Shown one piece after another: positions 19,991-30,702 of a DNA stretch of 64,000 nt. How positions within the stretch are numbered: position 1 is the first letter of the stretch; each line of letters opens with the position of its first letter. A program made the translations under genes and the position numbers. Below the pieces are notes generated by a model, which was given only the letters and a program-made list of their open reading frames with translations, ran no database searches and had not been told where the DNA came from. Origin of the DNA: Blepharisma japonicum (lineage: Eukaryota; Ciliophora; Heterotrichea; Heterotrichida; Blepharismidae); the NCBI GenBank assembly GCA_949751835.1, contig CATKHK010000061.1:124001-188000 (forward strand), written 5' to 3'.

Positions 19991-20245
19991 ATGGGGAATT
20001 GTTGTAGGCAACAGGTAGAAGTAATCACTATTTAGATTGAACCACCAGAGTGCAATTTCAACAAAGCTCCTAAGCGAAATGTTTCTAATTTTACATTTGC
20101 GAAATCACGTTATTCTTCAGATTCAACTCTAAAGTTACCACCTACCTTTTCAGACCCTGTACTTTTTACAGCCGAGCCGAATGACAACTCTCGTGAGGTT
20201 TTTGATCAAATTCAAGAAATCCCTGATGATTATATAAAAGTCTAG
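19991..20245 (+). CDS. Small protein with N-terminal MGNCC acylation motif
   Basis: A two-exon gene, 79 residues, found by splicing the 15-nt intron 20021-20035. The start MGNCCRQQ is a classical N-myristoylation (Gly2) plus palmitoylation (Cys4, Cys5) signal for stable plasma- or ciliary-membrane attachment. The rest is polar, Ser/Pro-rich and acidic near the end (QIQEIPDDYIKV), without a recognised domain; it could be a membrane-tethered adaptor or kinase substrate. Frame and intron agree with the rules of the other genes. TAG stop. Confidence 0.65.
20021..20035 (+). other. 15-nt intron of the MGNCC gene
   Basis: GTAATCACTATTTAG, containing an in-frame TAG; A at position 10. Splicing opens 69 further codons. 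Confidence 0.8.
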
Positions 20246-20368
20246 TCATTTTGATTAATTAAATTTCTTAGAAATTGCTAATTTTTGTGTCATCTTTTTT
20301 AGTTCATATTTAAGTTTCTTCACCAGCTAACATTTTTAAATATTTAGAAATTTAAATAAAAGGCTAAA

Positions 20369-21604
20369 TTAGTTATATTTTCCTGGAAGAACACTTTGAG
20401 ACATTGTTGAAATCTTATAGAATGAGCTTCTTTCACTAAAAAGATGTGTAAATAGGAAGAAAACTGCTACTTGTATTAGAGATAAGCTAATAATTACGAC
20501 CTTAGTTCTCAGATAGCTTGCAAAAATTCATGAGACAAATACCACAATAGGTAATGACAATAAATAAACAGACCCTAAAATTGCAAAATAAATAACAAAA
20601 GATTTTATCTTTTGGCTCCCATTTGCATAAAGATCTCTTATAAGATAAAGAAACCACATCAGCATCCCAATACGGAAAATAATTAGCAAATACCCAGGAA
20701 TTCCTTCATAATCACTAAACTTGTAATAGCTATCATCAGTAATTCTGCCAAGTCCAATAATTAACAGGTTAACAAGCACTACAAGCAAAGACACTGGAAT
20801 ATAAATATCTGGGTTAGGGAAATCTTTATCCTTAATTGTCCACCCATTTGCCATAAGAATTAGCTCAATAGTAATTAGCATTGTTGCAAGCAATTCAAAA
20901 GCCTGCGAGAAAAAGTCAAAAACAGATAATCCTTTTCCATTATAAGAATAAATTCAGTAATGAATAATTTGGAAGAATATTCCTGAAAATTGTGAACCTA
21001 TTGCAATATTAAAAATAACTAGATTTGTCTCTAAATCATCAGTTTTTCTGAACATTCTAATTAATCTGATCATGTTTCCAGATAAAGTAAGTAGATAAAT
21101 AAAGAGAAGTATAGGATAAAAATAGTCAAGACCTTTACGTTCTACTGAGAACTCAGATCCATCTGAATTAAGGAGATGCATTTCTACTCTGATCTTTTGT
21201 TTTTCTTTCAATAAGTTATCACAGTCAGAAATAACAAAATACCATACGTGAGGTCTACGACTCTGTGATATTGAGCCTGTGATCTGAGCTGACCATTCTC
21301 CATTTGTGGGGATAGACACTTGCTTATCTCTTTTAGCAGCCTTAAGCCTTGTTTGGCAATCATCAGCATTTAGCGCATCATCCCAATTATCATCTAAATA
21401 AACAGTTGTCAATAAATTTACATTTCCAGGATATGTTTGATTTAATACTTTCAAAAACTTTGCCTTTAGTTCCCATTCTCCACGTCCTACATCACAGGCA
21501 AATTTTGTCACATATTTTCAATTGTTTTCTGGAGTCAAAGTAATAGTATTTATAATCGACTTTCCAAATGCTGCAGCTAATAAGAGTAGTGAAATGAGGT
21601 GCAT
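20369..21604 (-). CDS. GPR180/TMEM145-type seven-transmembrane receptor (GOST family)
   Basis: A 411-residue protein: signal peptide (MHLISLLLLAAAFG), a luminal domain of about 160 residues with paired cysteines, then seven hydrophobic spans (YFYPILLFIYLLTLSGNMI, LVIFNIAIGSQFSGIFFQII, LLATMLITIELILMANGW, IYIPVSLLVVLVNLLIIG, YLLIIFRIGMLMWFLYL, and two more) and a short tail. The luminal RGEWELKAKF and WYFVISDC elements fit the intimal-thickness-receptor/GpcrRhopsn4 family (TMEM145, GPR180), thought to act in secretory-pathway trafficking or signalling. Three Trp codons are TGA (near 20952, 20525 and in ENNWKYV). The start is the signal-peptide ATG. Ends in TAA. Confidence 0.85.
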
Positions 21605-21606
21605 TT

Positions 21607-22410
21607 TTAAGAAAAAAATAGCATTAAATCAGTTTCATCTCTAAAATATGGAAAATCTAGAGATTCCAAATTTACTTTGGTGGTAAATATGAAGGATAAT
21701 GTATTATTAAAGAATAAGCCAGCATAATAGAAATTAATAGTAAATTCAATCAAAATTGTCCCTCAGTGCTTGTAGTAAAAGTTTTTTGTTGCTTGTTTTA
21801 GCCTCAGTCTTCTTTCGTGAAGTGTTGCGCTTATGTTTCCTACATCATCGCTATAATCGTTTGATGGATTTCTATACTGTGGAGAACTCAATCTATTATC
21901 AAATTCTTTTGGCCGAAATACCGATTTCGACATCGATTTATTCGTCGCTTTTCAAATAAAATCGGTGCTGGATACTGAACCTCTAGTATATTTCAATTTC
22001 TTCAAATCCATGATCAAATTATCAATTGCTGTCTGCTGAAATGAATTTTTAAATCTTAGATCTTTATTCATTTTCGTCAATTTTCTATTTTCATCTTTGT
22101 ATTTGTTTAGCTCGGCTCGTAAAGAATTTCTTTCTTCTTCAATATATTTTAGCTGCTTAAGAAGGGATTCACTAGAGGGAGAATTAAAAGAAATTCCTTC
22201 GAGGTTTAATGATTTATTTGGAGATTCTAAATCTGGGAGATACTTAAAACTTTGCTTTGCTCGGTTGTCAGATTGTGGGGAGATTGCTGACTTAGGAGCT
22301 GAAGGAGTCTTGTTTAGAGGGCTTTTAGCTGTAGTTCTGGGTGTGCTGGATTCTAGTATAAGTTCTAAGTCCTTTCGGTGAAAGTTGAAGGCAAAATTAT
22401 CCTTTTTCAT
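21607..22410 (-). CDS. Coiled-coil protein, C-terminal extent uncertain
   Basis: The minus-strand frame from ATG 22410 encodes a Ser/Pro-rich N-terminal half (TPRTTAKSPLNKTPSAPKSA) and a coiled coil of about 60 residues (ESLLKQLKYIEEERNSLRAE), then reads through TGA 21952-21954 (Trp) into another coding-like stretch (FRPKEFDNRLSS, ATLHERRLRLKQATKNFYYKHW). From about 21765 the composition becomes AT-rich and hydrophobic although the frame stays open to TAA 21607-21609, only 2 nt before the ATG of the receptor gene. I see no GT...AG of 15-16 nt that would give an earlier stop. Function unknown; perhaps cytoskeletal. Confidence 0.6.
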
Positions 22411-22622
22411 TATATAAGGAGCAGTTTAATGCAAAATTATATAAAAATCATTAATTTTTAAATTAATACACTTGATATTAGATAATAAGGTATTTCTGCT
22501 TTGTTTGCAGAGATAAACAATTGATACATATTATTTTCCTTACACTTTCTAAAAAAAATTTTAAATCTTTTCACCTAAAAATAGATATAAATTTTTGGAT
22601 TTCCTTGGAAAATCATATAAAT
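22411..22622. other. AT-rich spacer
   Basis: Upstream region of the coiled-coil gene; no feature seen. A further stretch, 22891-23078, is likewise AT-rich. Confidence 0.35.
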
Positions 22623-22890
22623 TTATTGCCTCTCTAAAAGCAGTTCAAAAATAGCATCATTAAAAACTTGCACTAATTGGGTGATATCCTCATCATGTGG
22701 ACTATGAATAAATGGAGAAGTAATGGCAGGTACGAACAAATCTGGAGGGAGGGAGAAAAACATTGTGCATATAAGTCACTAAATCAAAATCAAAACACTT
22801 TTTACTTGCCAAATAGTCAACCATAAGCTCAGCCCTTTCCAAAATGCCCAGATATCGGCACTGTTTAAGAGGTGCAAGCTTTTCAAAATG
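22623..22890 (-). pseudogene. Frameshifted coding relic, unknown family
   Basis: The minus strand encodes about 48 codons in one frame (LAPLKQCRYLGILERAEL, VDYLASKKCFDFDLVTY) and then, after a CTCC repeat at about 22744-22755, continues in another frame for about 41 codons (DLFVPAITSPFIHSPHDEDI to LLLERQ, TAA). Removing one 4-bp repeat unit would fuse the two frames, so a repeat expansion probably broke the gene. There is no start codon, and TAG bounds the 5' side. I do not recognise the family. Confidence 0.5.
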
Positions 22891-23078
22891 CTATTTTTTG
22901 AACCTATTTTATTTGTTATGGGGTAATATAGCAGAAAATAAGGAATCATTTTTAATAAACTTATGAACTAATATAAAATTTCATAAGAATTATTTGCACT
23001 TTATCATATTCTTCATTTTATCATATTTTTTTTCTCCAGACGAATGCCTAAAGCTGGCTGATTTAATTATTATATAAA

Positions 23079-24629
23079 ATGGTTGACTCAATAGGAAAGA
23101 AAATAGTCGCTTTGGTAAGTATATTTGCTGCAGTCTATGCTGTATTTTCCCTTTTCAGCCCTCCCTCTCCAGAACAACCTATTAGGAGATCATATTTTCG
23201 AGCTGACTTTAATGGAACCACCACGAATGACTCTGAATTTGAAAAGAACTACACTTCACAATTCGTACCGAAGTATTTAACTGAGCTTTATAAAGGAGAT
23301 TGGAAAGCAAGAGAAGAAAATGCTATCTTAAGCGGCATGACGAGTACAGAAGGTATTGTATATTTTCACATTGGAAAAGATGACTCAAAAGAAATAAAAG
23401 AATTCAAGCTATATCTTTTTGATGGGGTCTGGGAAAGCAATAACTTATACAAGCTGACCTTCCACAAAGTTAAATTTGACACAGACAAAAAATCTCTAAA
23501 CAGTGATTCGTGCGTTATAAAAACTGAACAAAAAGAGGTTGAGCTTATCAAATGTCCCTGTGCAAGCTCATTCGAATTCTCAGTAGACAAAAACAATTTA
23601 TTCAAAATTCGTGGAATGGTGAAAAGTGAAGAGTGCGGACTTGACATAAAATTATCATTACATGAATTTACCAGCTCAGAAAAGCAGGAGCCAGTAGTGA
23701 CTTACAGTTTTATTATTTCCTGTGGTTCAGTATTTTTGATTTTTTGCTTCGCTAGGCATACTCAAGACTGTGTGTCTGAAAATGTTGCCAAAAAGACTTC
23801 TTTATGAATGTTGGGGATGCAAGCGACAATTGATTTATTCTTTTGCCTGTATCATTGTCATATGGCAGTTGCTTATGAAGATTCTTTTGATTACTTGATG
23901 TTGGCATCTTTTTGGTGCTTTGCAGTTTTTATGATAATACAAGGAAGGTTGACTTTATTGGTATGGAAGGCTCAGAATCCAGATCTTTACGCTGAAGGAT
24001 TGGAAAATTTTCGAAGGCACTATAGTGGATTCCAGACCAAATTTTTACTTATGATAATATCATCAGTAATAGTAGCAGTGATTTTTGATTTCTTGTTTTA
24101 CTATTGGGTTCTTCTAATTCATAGCTTTTTTATTCCTCAAATAATTCTCAACGCAAAGCATGGGTACAAATATTCCATCAAAACCCCTATTTTGGTTATA
24201 ATGTTTATTTCGAGGCTAAGCATTGTTTTATACTTCTTTGGCTGCCCGGCAAACTTTTTAGCTATTTCTCCAAATATGGAATTCTGCGCAATTATCACTA
24301 GCTATTTATCTTTGCAGCTCGCCATTCTTCTTATACAAAATACTAAAATAGGGCCTCGTTTCTTTGTGCCAAGGTTTTTACGACCTAAAATATACAGCTA
24401 CTATAGAAGTCTAGAAGAAGAAAAAGAAATTGAAGAAAACACAGACTGCATCATTTGTATGACTCCTCTAAATCTGCAAGGGAAAGACCTTGAAGGAACT
24501 GTGAATAGGTCAAAAACAATGCATACCCCATGTGGACATAAATTCCATGAAGACTGTTTGATGAATTGGATGGTGATTAAGATGGAATGCCCTACTTGTC
24601 GAGCTGTTCTCCCTGTACTTGAAGAATAA
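23079..24629 (+). CDS. Tul1/Dsc1-like transmembrane RING-H2 E3 ubiquitin ligase
   Basis: A 516-residue multi-pass protein read through TGA 23805-23807 (Trp). An N-terminal membrane anchor and a luminal domain (about 25-210, with several cysteines, including the CVIKTEQKEVELIKCPC segment) precede a block of seven or so spans (residues about 210-425), then a cytosolic C-terminal RING: CIICMTPL, CGHKFHEDC, CPTCR at about 453-509. This order matches fungal Tul1/Dsc1 and plant FLY ligases, which ubiquitinate membrane proteins in Golgi and endosomes for degradation. The insertion between the first and second cysteine pairs is longer than usual. Ends in TAA. Confidence 0.9.
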
Positions 24630-24683
24630 TTGAGCTATTTGATAAATATCTTATGTAAAAATGGTGATTTTATTATTAAATTT

Positions 24684-25268
24684 ATGAAGATACTTGTTTT
24701 CCTAAGTCTTGCCTGTTTTGGATTAGCCCTCATAAATCACGCTGTAGTCACAAATAAAGTGTTTTTTGATATCACTATAGATGGTGAAGAAGTAGGTAGA
24801 ATCACAATGGGACTCTATGGAAAAGCAGTGCCTAAGACTGTTGAAAATTTCAGAGGTCTCTGCACAGGAGAGTACGGATTAAACGCTGACTTAGTCCCAA
24901 TGCATTATAAAGGTTCAATTTTACACAGAGTTATCCCTGACTTCATTATCCAAGGAGGAGACTATATCAAAGCAAATGGCACAGGTGGTGAAAGTATTTA
25001 TGGCAAAAAGTTTATGGATGAGAATTTTGATCTATCCCATGAAGTTCCTTATCTATTATCTATGTCAAACTCAGGACCAAACTCCAATGCTTCTCAATTT
25101 TTCATTACTTTAGATGCGACAACTTGGCTAGATTTTAAACACGTGGTCTTTGGGGAAGTATTAGATGGAGTTGATGTTTTGAAAAAGATTGCAGTTGTCG
25201 GCTCTCAGGCAGGAAAGACTTCCAAGGTTGTCATGATCAAAAATTCTGGCGAACTTAAAATGAATTAA
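24684..25268 (+). CDS. Secretory-pathway cyclophilin (peptidyl-prolyl isomerase)
   Basis: A 194-residue cyclophilin with signal peptide ([17 protein letters not shown]), so probably the ER-luminal cyclophilin B type. It assists proline isomerisation in protein folding. The core is complete: [50 protein letters not shown] with the catalytic Arg, [18 protein letters not shown] and [14 protein letters not shown] with the cyclosporin-contact Trp and the His. The C-terminus KMN is not a KDEL signal, so it may be secreted or vacuolar. The frame is open upstream to the preceding gene's stop, but ATG 24684 starts the signal peptide. It lies 54 nt after the RING ligase gene. Confidence 0.95.
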   Translation: MKILVFLSLACFGLALINHAVVTNKVFFDITIDGEEVGRITMGLYGKAVPKTVENFRGLCTGEYGLNADLVPMHYKGSILHRVIPDFIIQGGDYIKANGTGGESIYGKKFMDENFDLSHEVPYLLSMSNSGPNSNASQFFITLDATTWLDFKHVVFGEVLDGVDVLKKIAVVGSQAGKTSKVVMIKNSGELKMN

Positions 25269-25373
25269 AGTAAAAAATCTGAGGAATTAAAAATTTAGGT
25301 AAGAAAAATAGACTCTTTAGCTTTATCAAGTTATATTATTACAATCCTCATATTTGCTTAAGATCATGCTTTA
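25269..25373. other. Start of a 650-bp spacer
   Basis: With 25667-25914 this spacer is AT-rich and featureless; the middle holds the relic at 25374-25666. Confidence 0.35.
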
Positions 25374-25666
25374 ATTCTTCCTATGATGTTCTAATAGCAC
25401 AAGAAACGTAAACTATAAGAAATATCTGGAAGGGAAATACTTAAAATGCCCAAAAAATGCTGCATTAGTTACGTGTAAATTTAGAAATGGATAATTAATG
25501 ATGGAATTGTGCTGTTTATAATAAATATGAGACTATGTGTCCTGCAGAAGCCGCCAGTGAATTTTCTTTTATTCAGTGGCCAGTATCTGCAAATATTAAT
25601 GCACTCTAGGAACCATGGTTTTCAGTAGAATCACGGGCCGAGTATTGCGATATTTTAATCTGATAA
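25374..25666 (+). pseudogene. Decayed cysteine-rich extracellular-type coding relic
   Basis: Two overlapping frames have coding texture. Frame 1 (to TAA 25492-25494) reads YKKYLEGKYLKCPKNAALVT and CKFRNG; frame 2 (about 25499-25666) reads NCAVYNKYETMCPAEAASEF, then SFIQWPVSANINAL, TAG at 25607, then EPWFSVESRAEYCDILIW and TAA. The C, WP and R-x-x-C spacing recalls the hormone-receptor-like motif next to GPS/GAIN modules of surface proteins, but this is only suggestive. A frameshift and a stop indicate a pseudogene. Confidence 0.45.
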
Positions 25667-25914
25667 TCAATGTATCTAAAATTTTATTATTCTGTTTTGA
25701 GAAAGAAAGATAATTATCATTGTCCTTTGATAGCAATCAAAAATAATGTATAAGTATGATTTATAAGATCAAAGAATTTCGTTCTCTTGCAATTCTCATT
25801 TTGTCTTATCTTAGCTTTATAAGATGGAAAAGCTAATTAAAAAGAGTCACTTGGCCACAAAAATTTTATCGATAAAAATCTAATTTTGAAAATCCAATTA
25901 ATTATAGTTTATAG

Positions 25915-26436
25915 TTATGGCTTGTTTAAATCATTGTTTTTGGCAATATTTTCGCTTTTTAAATAACTATTCCTTGATGCTATTTCTTTCCTCGCCTCTT
26001 GCTCAGCAATATAAAGACTTTCAGAAAGCTCAATAAACTTTTCTGGCTGTTTTATTTGTGCAAGATTTATTCTATTAGCTGAAGTTCTCATATGAAGAGG
26101 AATTGTATATCCTTTAGCATTTTTTCAGTTAGTAATACAGCTAGGAATAGTTCAATTATTAGGATTTTTGGGTTTTATTTCTCTTGATCCAAAATTTGAA
26201 TCACTACTAGTTTGAACTATAACATTTTTTGAGAGTTCAGCACATTCTATTGTATTCTGTTCATGCAACTCATAAGCTATTGCTTCAGTGTCTTGATCCG
26301 GATTTTTAATTGATAAGTCTTTAAGTTTTTCTTGACTATCTTGGTTTATATCTTCATCCACCTTTGAAACTTCATTCAGAGATATGCGTAGTATATCACA
26401 ATCTGAAATATCTTTATCTAGGCTGCATTTATTCAT
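25915..26436 (-). CDS. Acidic hypothetical protein
   Basis: A 173-residue intronless frame read through TGA codons near 26149 and 26128. The N-terminal half is acidic and polar (SLDKDISDCDILRISLNEVS, KVDEDINQDSQEKLKDLS); the C-terminal half is basic to neutral with a probable helix (QIKQPEKFIELSESLYIAEQ). No signal peptide, membrane span or known motif. TAA stop. Composition and TGA readthrough support a real gene; the function is unknown. Confidence 0.55.
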
Positions 26437-26541
26437 AATATATCTGCATACTTAGGTTAAATATCAGTATTTAAAAGAATTTAAGTAAAATAATTTTTAA
26501 TTAAACATTTTGAACATGTAAATAGCAGAAACTGTAGCATT

Positions 26542-28671
26542 TTAAAGTTTCCTTAGCCCCAAGAATCCTTCTCCTTGGTCCTCATTCGAATAGAGGATTT
26601 TTATTTTTGCTCTGGGTGGGAGTGAAATATACTCGATTTTGCTAGTTCCTGCAATATTCCCATCACTATGCAATATTCATTCAAACTCTGCAGATTTTTT
26701 ATCTATAATAATGATCTCATTGTTTACAAAAATACTGATGCATGGCCTTGATTGAGAATAAAACCCATAAACCAGTTCATAAAGCCCAGGAGCAACAGCT
26801 TCAATCTCAATGCAATTTTCTTCCCATATAAAATTCCCTGGGCAAGTATTATTGGACTGAATTTCCCAAAGAATTGCTTGATCCTTTAAATTTCCTGATT
26901 TTCAAAGTCATCTGGCTAGGCAGTTTTCACTATACAGTGCTTCATTGATTAAATTTTGATCGGCTAAATTTAAGTTAAATTCTTCCAAAACCACCATATT
27001 TTCTAATTCTTTTTTTATTTTCGCTATTTCTAATTTAAAGTCTTCTTCATTGATTTTCGTTCCTAAAAGTGTTAACACATCTTTAACATTAGCTTTAAGG
27101 ATTAAGTCTTTATTCATTAAATCCATGAGATCTTCACATGTATTTAAATGGTTTTCGAATGATTTTGAATCGCATTTCGTATCAAGAATTTTATGAATTT
27201 TTTCAATCCTTTTAGAAATTTCTTCTTGATTAGAAACAATTTGGGCGACATATTTCAGATCAGTTTTTGTAGATAGAATTTGCTCGAGATCGGCTGCTGA
27301 AACCTTTTCTGCAAGCGACTTATAAATTTCTTTAATATGTTCGTGGAATTTTGATAATTTATGGATTCTTTTGCTAATTTTTCCGAGCTCCTGTCTTAGC
27401 ATGCTTATTTCATCATTTGTTTTTGCTAAAAAATTATTGATGTCAGTTTGATTTTCGGATTTAAAATTAGATAATACTTCTTTAATTCATTTAGTGAACA
27501 GTTTTTTCACTTTCTCTTTACTCAAGCCACTTCTGTCGTTTTTGCCATTGTTTTTTAAGCTTGTGTTTGGATTTTGCTGTGATGAATTTATCCTTTCTAT
27601 TTCGATTTCTCCAATTTGATTACACACAAATGAGCATTTTTGGCTTAAAATATCTATTTCAATTTTCAAGCTTTTATATTTTTCCTCAAATTTCAATAAA
27701 TTGCTGCTGATAGACTCTTTCATGATTGAAGAGTCAGTTTTCAATTTATCTAAAGCATTATCAATTTCTATAGCATCTGACTTATTTTTCAATTCCTCTG
27801 CAAGAATTTCTACTCTTCAATTTTCAGCTTTTCTATCAACTTGCTCTCTTATTGATAAGTCTCAGTCTTTCATCATTTGAAGATTTCTTAAATGGATTTC
27901 GTCCAATAGATGCCGCGATTTTTCCATTTCATTCTCTAAATCTTCTTTCCTTGGAAAATTGCTTAAATCTTGCTGGATTGACATGCGCAGCCGCGATATG
28001 TCATCTTTAGATGCTTTTTCATCAATCTCTTTTTTTAATGTCTCTAATTTGCTTAAGTCTGCTTTCGTTCCCATTAGCAGTTCTAAATCGAATGTATCCA
28101 TTTTTTGATTTAAAAGCGTTTCAATCATTTGCTTATTAGCTTTTTTGTCAAGAAGCTCTAAAGTTTCGATTCTGTTTGCTTTTGTATCTAGCATCACATA
28201 TATTTTATTCATTTCTTCGTTTGAATATCCTTTGCATGATTTTTTATTTAATTCCTCGATTTCTTCTTGAATTTTAAAAATTTTTTCATCGTATTCTTCT
28301 TGCTTTGACCTAAATTCAACATATGAAATTTTATTTTGCAACAAATTCATAATTTCTGCTTTTGAAGCTTTTTCATTTACAAGCTCTTCAAAATCTGGAT
28401 AAGAAACCTTGGAATCAATCATATTTTTCAGCTCTTCAAGTATATCAACTGCAGAAATTGCCATTCTTACTTCAGAATTCGAAGCTTTATCATTTAAATC
28501 TTGATGGATTTTTTTTATTGCTGATCCTTGAGCTTTTACGACGTCTGATAGCGCCTTAAATGTTAGCCTAATAACATCAGGGACACTCCTTCATTCATTA
28601 ATTCCATTTAGTAGCTCATCGAGGACTGGGGAAAGAGACTGAAAATCGGCCATAAATGTTTTATTATGCAT
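26542..28671 (-). CDS. Long coiled-coil protein with C-terminal C1q/TNF-like beta-sandwich
   Basis: A 709-residue protein read through six or more TGA Trp codons. Residues about 45-600 are heptad-rich coiled coil with recurring KA-S/N-x3-(E/D)-x2-LL units (NEKASKAEIMNLLQNK, KANRIETLELLDKKANKQMI, MGTKADLSKLETL). The last about 100 residues form a predicted jelly roll like C1q/TNF domains: IEAVAPGLYELVYGFY, PCISIFVNNEIIII, GTSKIEYISLPPRAKIKIL, EGFLGLRKL. Such proteins occur in ciliated protists and often associate with cilia or basal bodies; that role is inference. There is no signal peptide, so the C1q-like domain is probably intracellular. ATG 28653 is an alternative start. TAA stop. Confidence 0.8.
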
Positions 28672-28789
28672 CTTAGAGAGCGATTTATCATTGAAAAAGA
28701 GATTTCATATTACAAAAGAATTTTATTTGAATAATGATGATTAAGATGTGGGGATGATAAATGGCTATAATAATTATTTAATGTTCATC
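28672..28789. other. Promoter-side spacer of the coiled-coil gene
   Basis: Short upstream region followed by a decayed coding relic. The rest of the gap, 29116-29548, is AT-rich and featureless. Confidence 0.3.
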
Positions 28790-29115
28790 TGCTACTTGGA
28801 AAGCTAGCTCCATGCAACACTTTTGTTTAAGCAGATAGAGTCACAGTGCCTCTTTGTCCAATAACTCATTAGATTATTGACCCGTCAAGCACATATATTC
28901 GATATCAATCATTGAATAAATTTTTCAATTTTAATGCATAGCTATTAAGAAATGCTAAAGGGTTTTTAAAGATAATGCTTGCTTTCTGAATAAGCTGCTA
29001 GTTCAATTCTTGCCTTATCATATACTTTTAGGATTATTACATAATTCATTGATGCAGCCATTTTAATAAGCTTATATGAGAGTCTGATATCAAAGCTTCT
29101 AAAAGCCTTTTATAA
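28790..29115 (-). pseudogene. Decayed coding relic with internal TAA codons
   Basis: On the minus strand, part A (29112 to TAA 28966-28968) reads KMAASMNYVIILKVYDKARI and ELAAYSESKHYL. Part B, in a different frame, reads NPLAFLNSYALKLKNLFNDW and YRIYVLDGSII, then TAA (28869-28871), WVIGQRGTVTLSA, TAA (28827-28829), TKVLHGASFPSSRW. The texture (Tyr/Ser-rich, alternating hydrophobics) is like REJ/PKD-type extracellular beta domains, which is a guess. No intron of 15-16 nt removes the stops or the frameshift. Confidence 0.45.
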
Positions 29116-29548
29116 TTTTATGCAGATATATTTTTATAAATATAATCATACTTCAATTGACTTTTTCAAATCAAAAATTCATATCTTTCAATCATATTAA
29201 TTACTTATTTATATGATTATACTGATTAAAAGTAGTTTAGCAATAGAATGAGGCAATTTAAAGCTAGTTTCTAATAAAGATCTAAAGTTTAACCCTTAAG
29301 TTTAAAAAAAATTCTTCATCTTAAATTTGTGAAAAATGTTAATATTCCATTATTTGAAGTTACATGGGAGAGTATAAATCTTGCAAAATCCAAAAGATTA
29401 TAAATTCTTAGGCTAAGAAACTGAATATTTTGCGATCAAAAATTTTTGCTGCTATTTTAGACTAATTAAAAAAGTTTTAAAACAATAAAATCTAATCTTA
29501 AAAAGTTTTGTCTCAATATTATATAATTATAACAGATTGACTTGCAAA

Positions 29549-30610
29549 ATGTCCCAAGATGAGAACTGGAACTATCAAACACTTCATAAATTAGTTGAAA
29601 AAGGCGAAGAAAGTCCTAAATCTTCGATTGACATCACCAAGCAAGGCATTATCTCAATTATCCAGCAGGAAATGCAAAAAGCTCTAGAAACTATAAACAA
29701 GCTCAGATCAGAAAAAGCCAAGCTTAAAGCGTCTGTAGGTGAACTTACCTCAAAAAATGATGAGCTTTACAAGAAAGCTACAACCTATAAAGCACGATAT
29801 CAGGAAGAAAATAAAAGAAGAAAGCAAGCAGAAAATAATACGAAACACTTAGAAGACTTAATTAAAGACCTCACTTCTCAGAAATCTGAACTTGAAGAAA
29901 AATTAAAGAATTTCGAAGGGGTAAACGCAGGATTTTGGGATAATTTAATTAAAACTGAAAAAGAATGAAGCAAACAGCTAAACATGAACTCAGAGTCCAT
30001 AATCCAGCATGCACCGTTAATTGAAGAGTTAAATTTAAACTCCGCCAAGCTTATAAAAAAAATTTCATCTTCTCCAACCACAAATGCCAAGTTTAAAAAG
30101 CGGTTGGATTTAAAACTTCTTATACAGAATAGCAAATTCGATGAAGCCTTATTAAAGCTGATTCAGTTCGTTATCGATATTTTACCTAACTATGAAGAAG
30201 GAAAGCAGTCTTCTTTAACGCCTCAAAATAATTCACGACAAAAATTTGAATTTGATAGAGGGTGCACTTCACCGACGTGTAATGGTCCAAAACGAGAGCA
30301 AGATATTTTGTCAGCTTTGGCTTCTCAGAATTATGAATTGACTAAGATAAATCAACAACTATTCCAAAAACTCCTTGTAAATCCTACATCTCCGAATAAT
30401 GCGGTAAAAAAAAGATTGCATCATCATACTAAATCAGCAAGAGCATCACCTGGGCCGAGAGAAGAAACTTATGGCTCTGACTCTACAGATAAGTATTACA
30501 ATATTAAAGAAAATGGTAAAGATATCCTTGTGTCTAAAGACTCAAAAGTTGATTCTGTTTCAGGGAAACACCATAGAAAGAATAGCGACATCCCTAGGAG
30601 TAATGCATAA
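29549..30610 (+). CDS. Coiled-coil protein
   Basis: 353 residues, read through TGA 29966-29968 (Trp). After about 35 polar residues comes a coiled coil to about residue 140 (IQQEMQKALETINKLRSEKA, KYQE-type heptads, SELEEKLKNFEG), a second helical block (LNLNSAKLIKKISSS to VIDILPNYEEGKQ), and a Ser/Pro/Lys-rich disordered C-terminus (KSARASPGPREETYGS, KHHRKNSDIPRSNA) with many possible phosphorylation sites. Probably cytoskeletal or scaffolding. ATG 29549 is preferred over upstream in-frame TTG. TAA stop. Confidence 0.7.
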
Positions 30611-30702
30611 ATGGCTCAAAATTAATATAAGTAACAGAGCTATGTGTTATACAACATTTTAATATATTTTATAAAAATCATGATGTATATTATTATGACT
30701 AA

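Noticed and set aside
22742-22765. GT...AG of 20 nt spanning the CTCC repeat in the relic at 22623-22890
   Set aside because: Wrong length for this genome and its removal does not join the two coding frames.
24630-24683. N-terminal extension of the cyclophilin frame
   Set aside because: It contains no ATG and starts right after the preceding gene's stop; the signal-peptide ATG at 24684 is the natural start.
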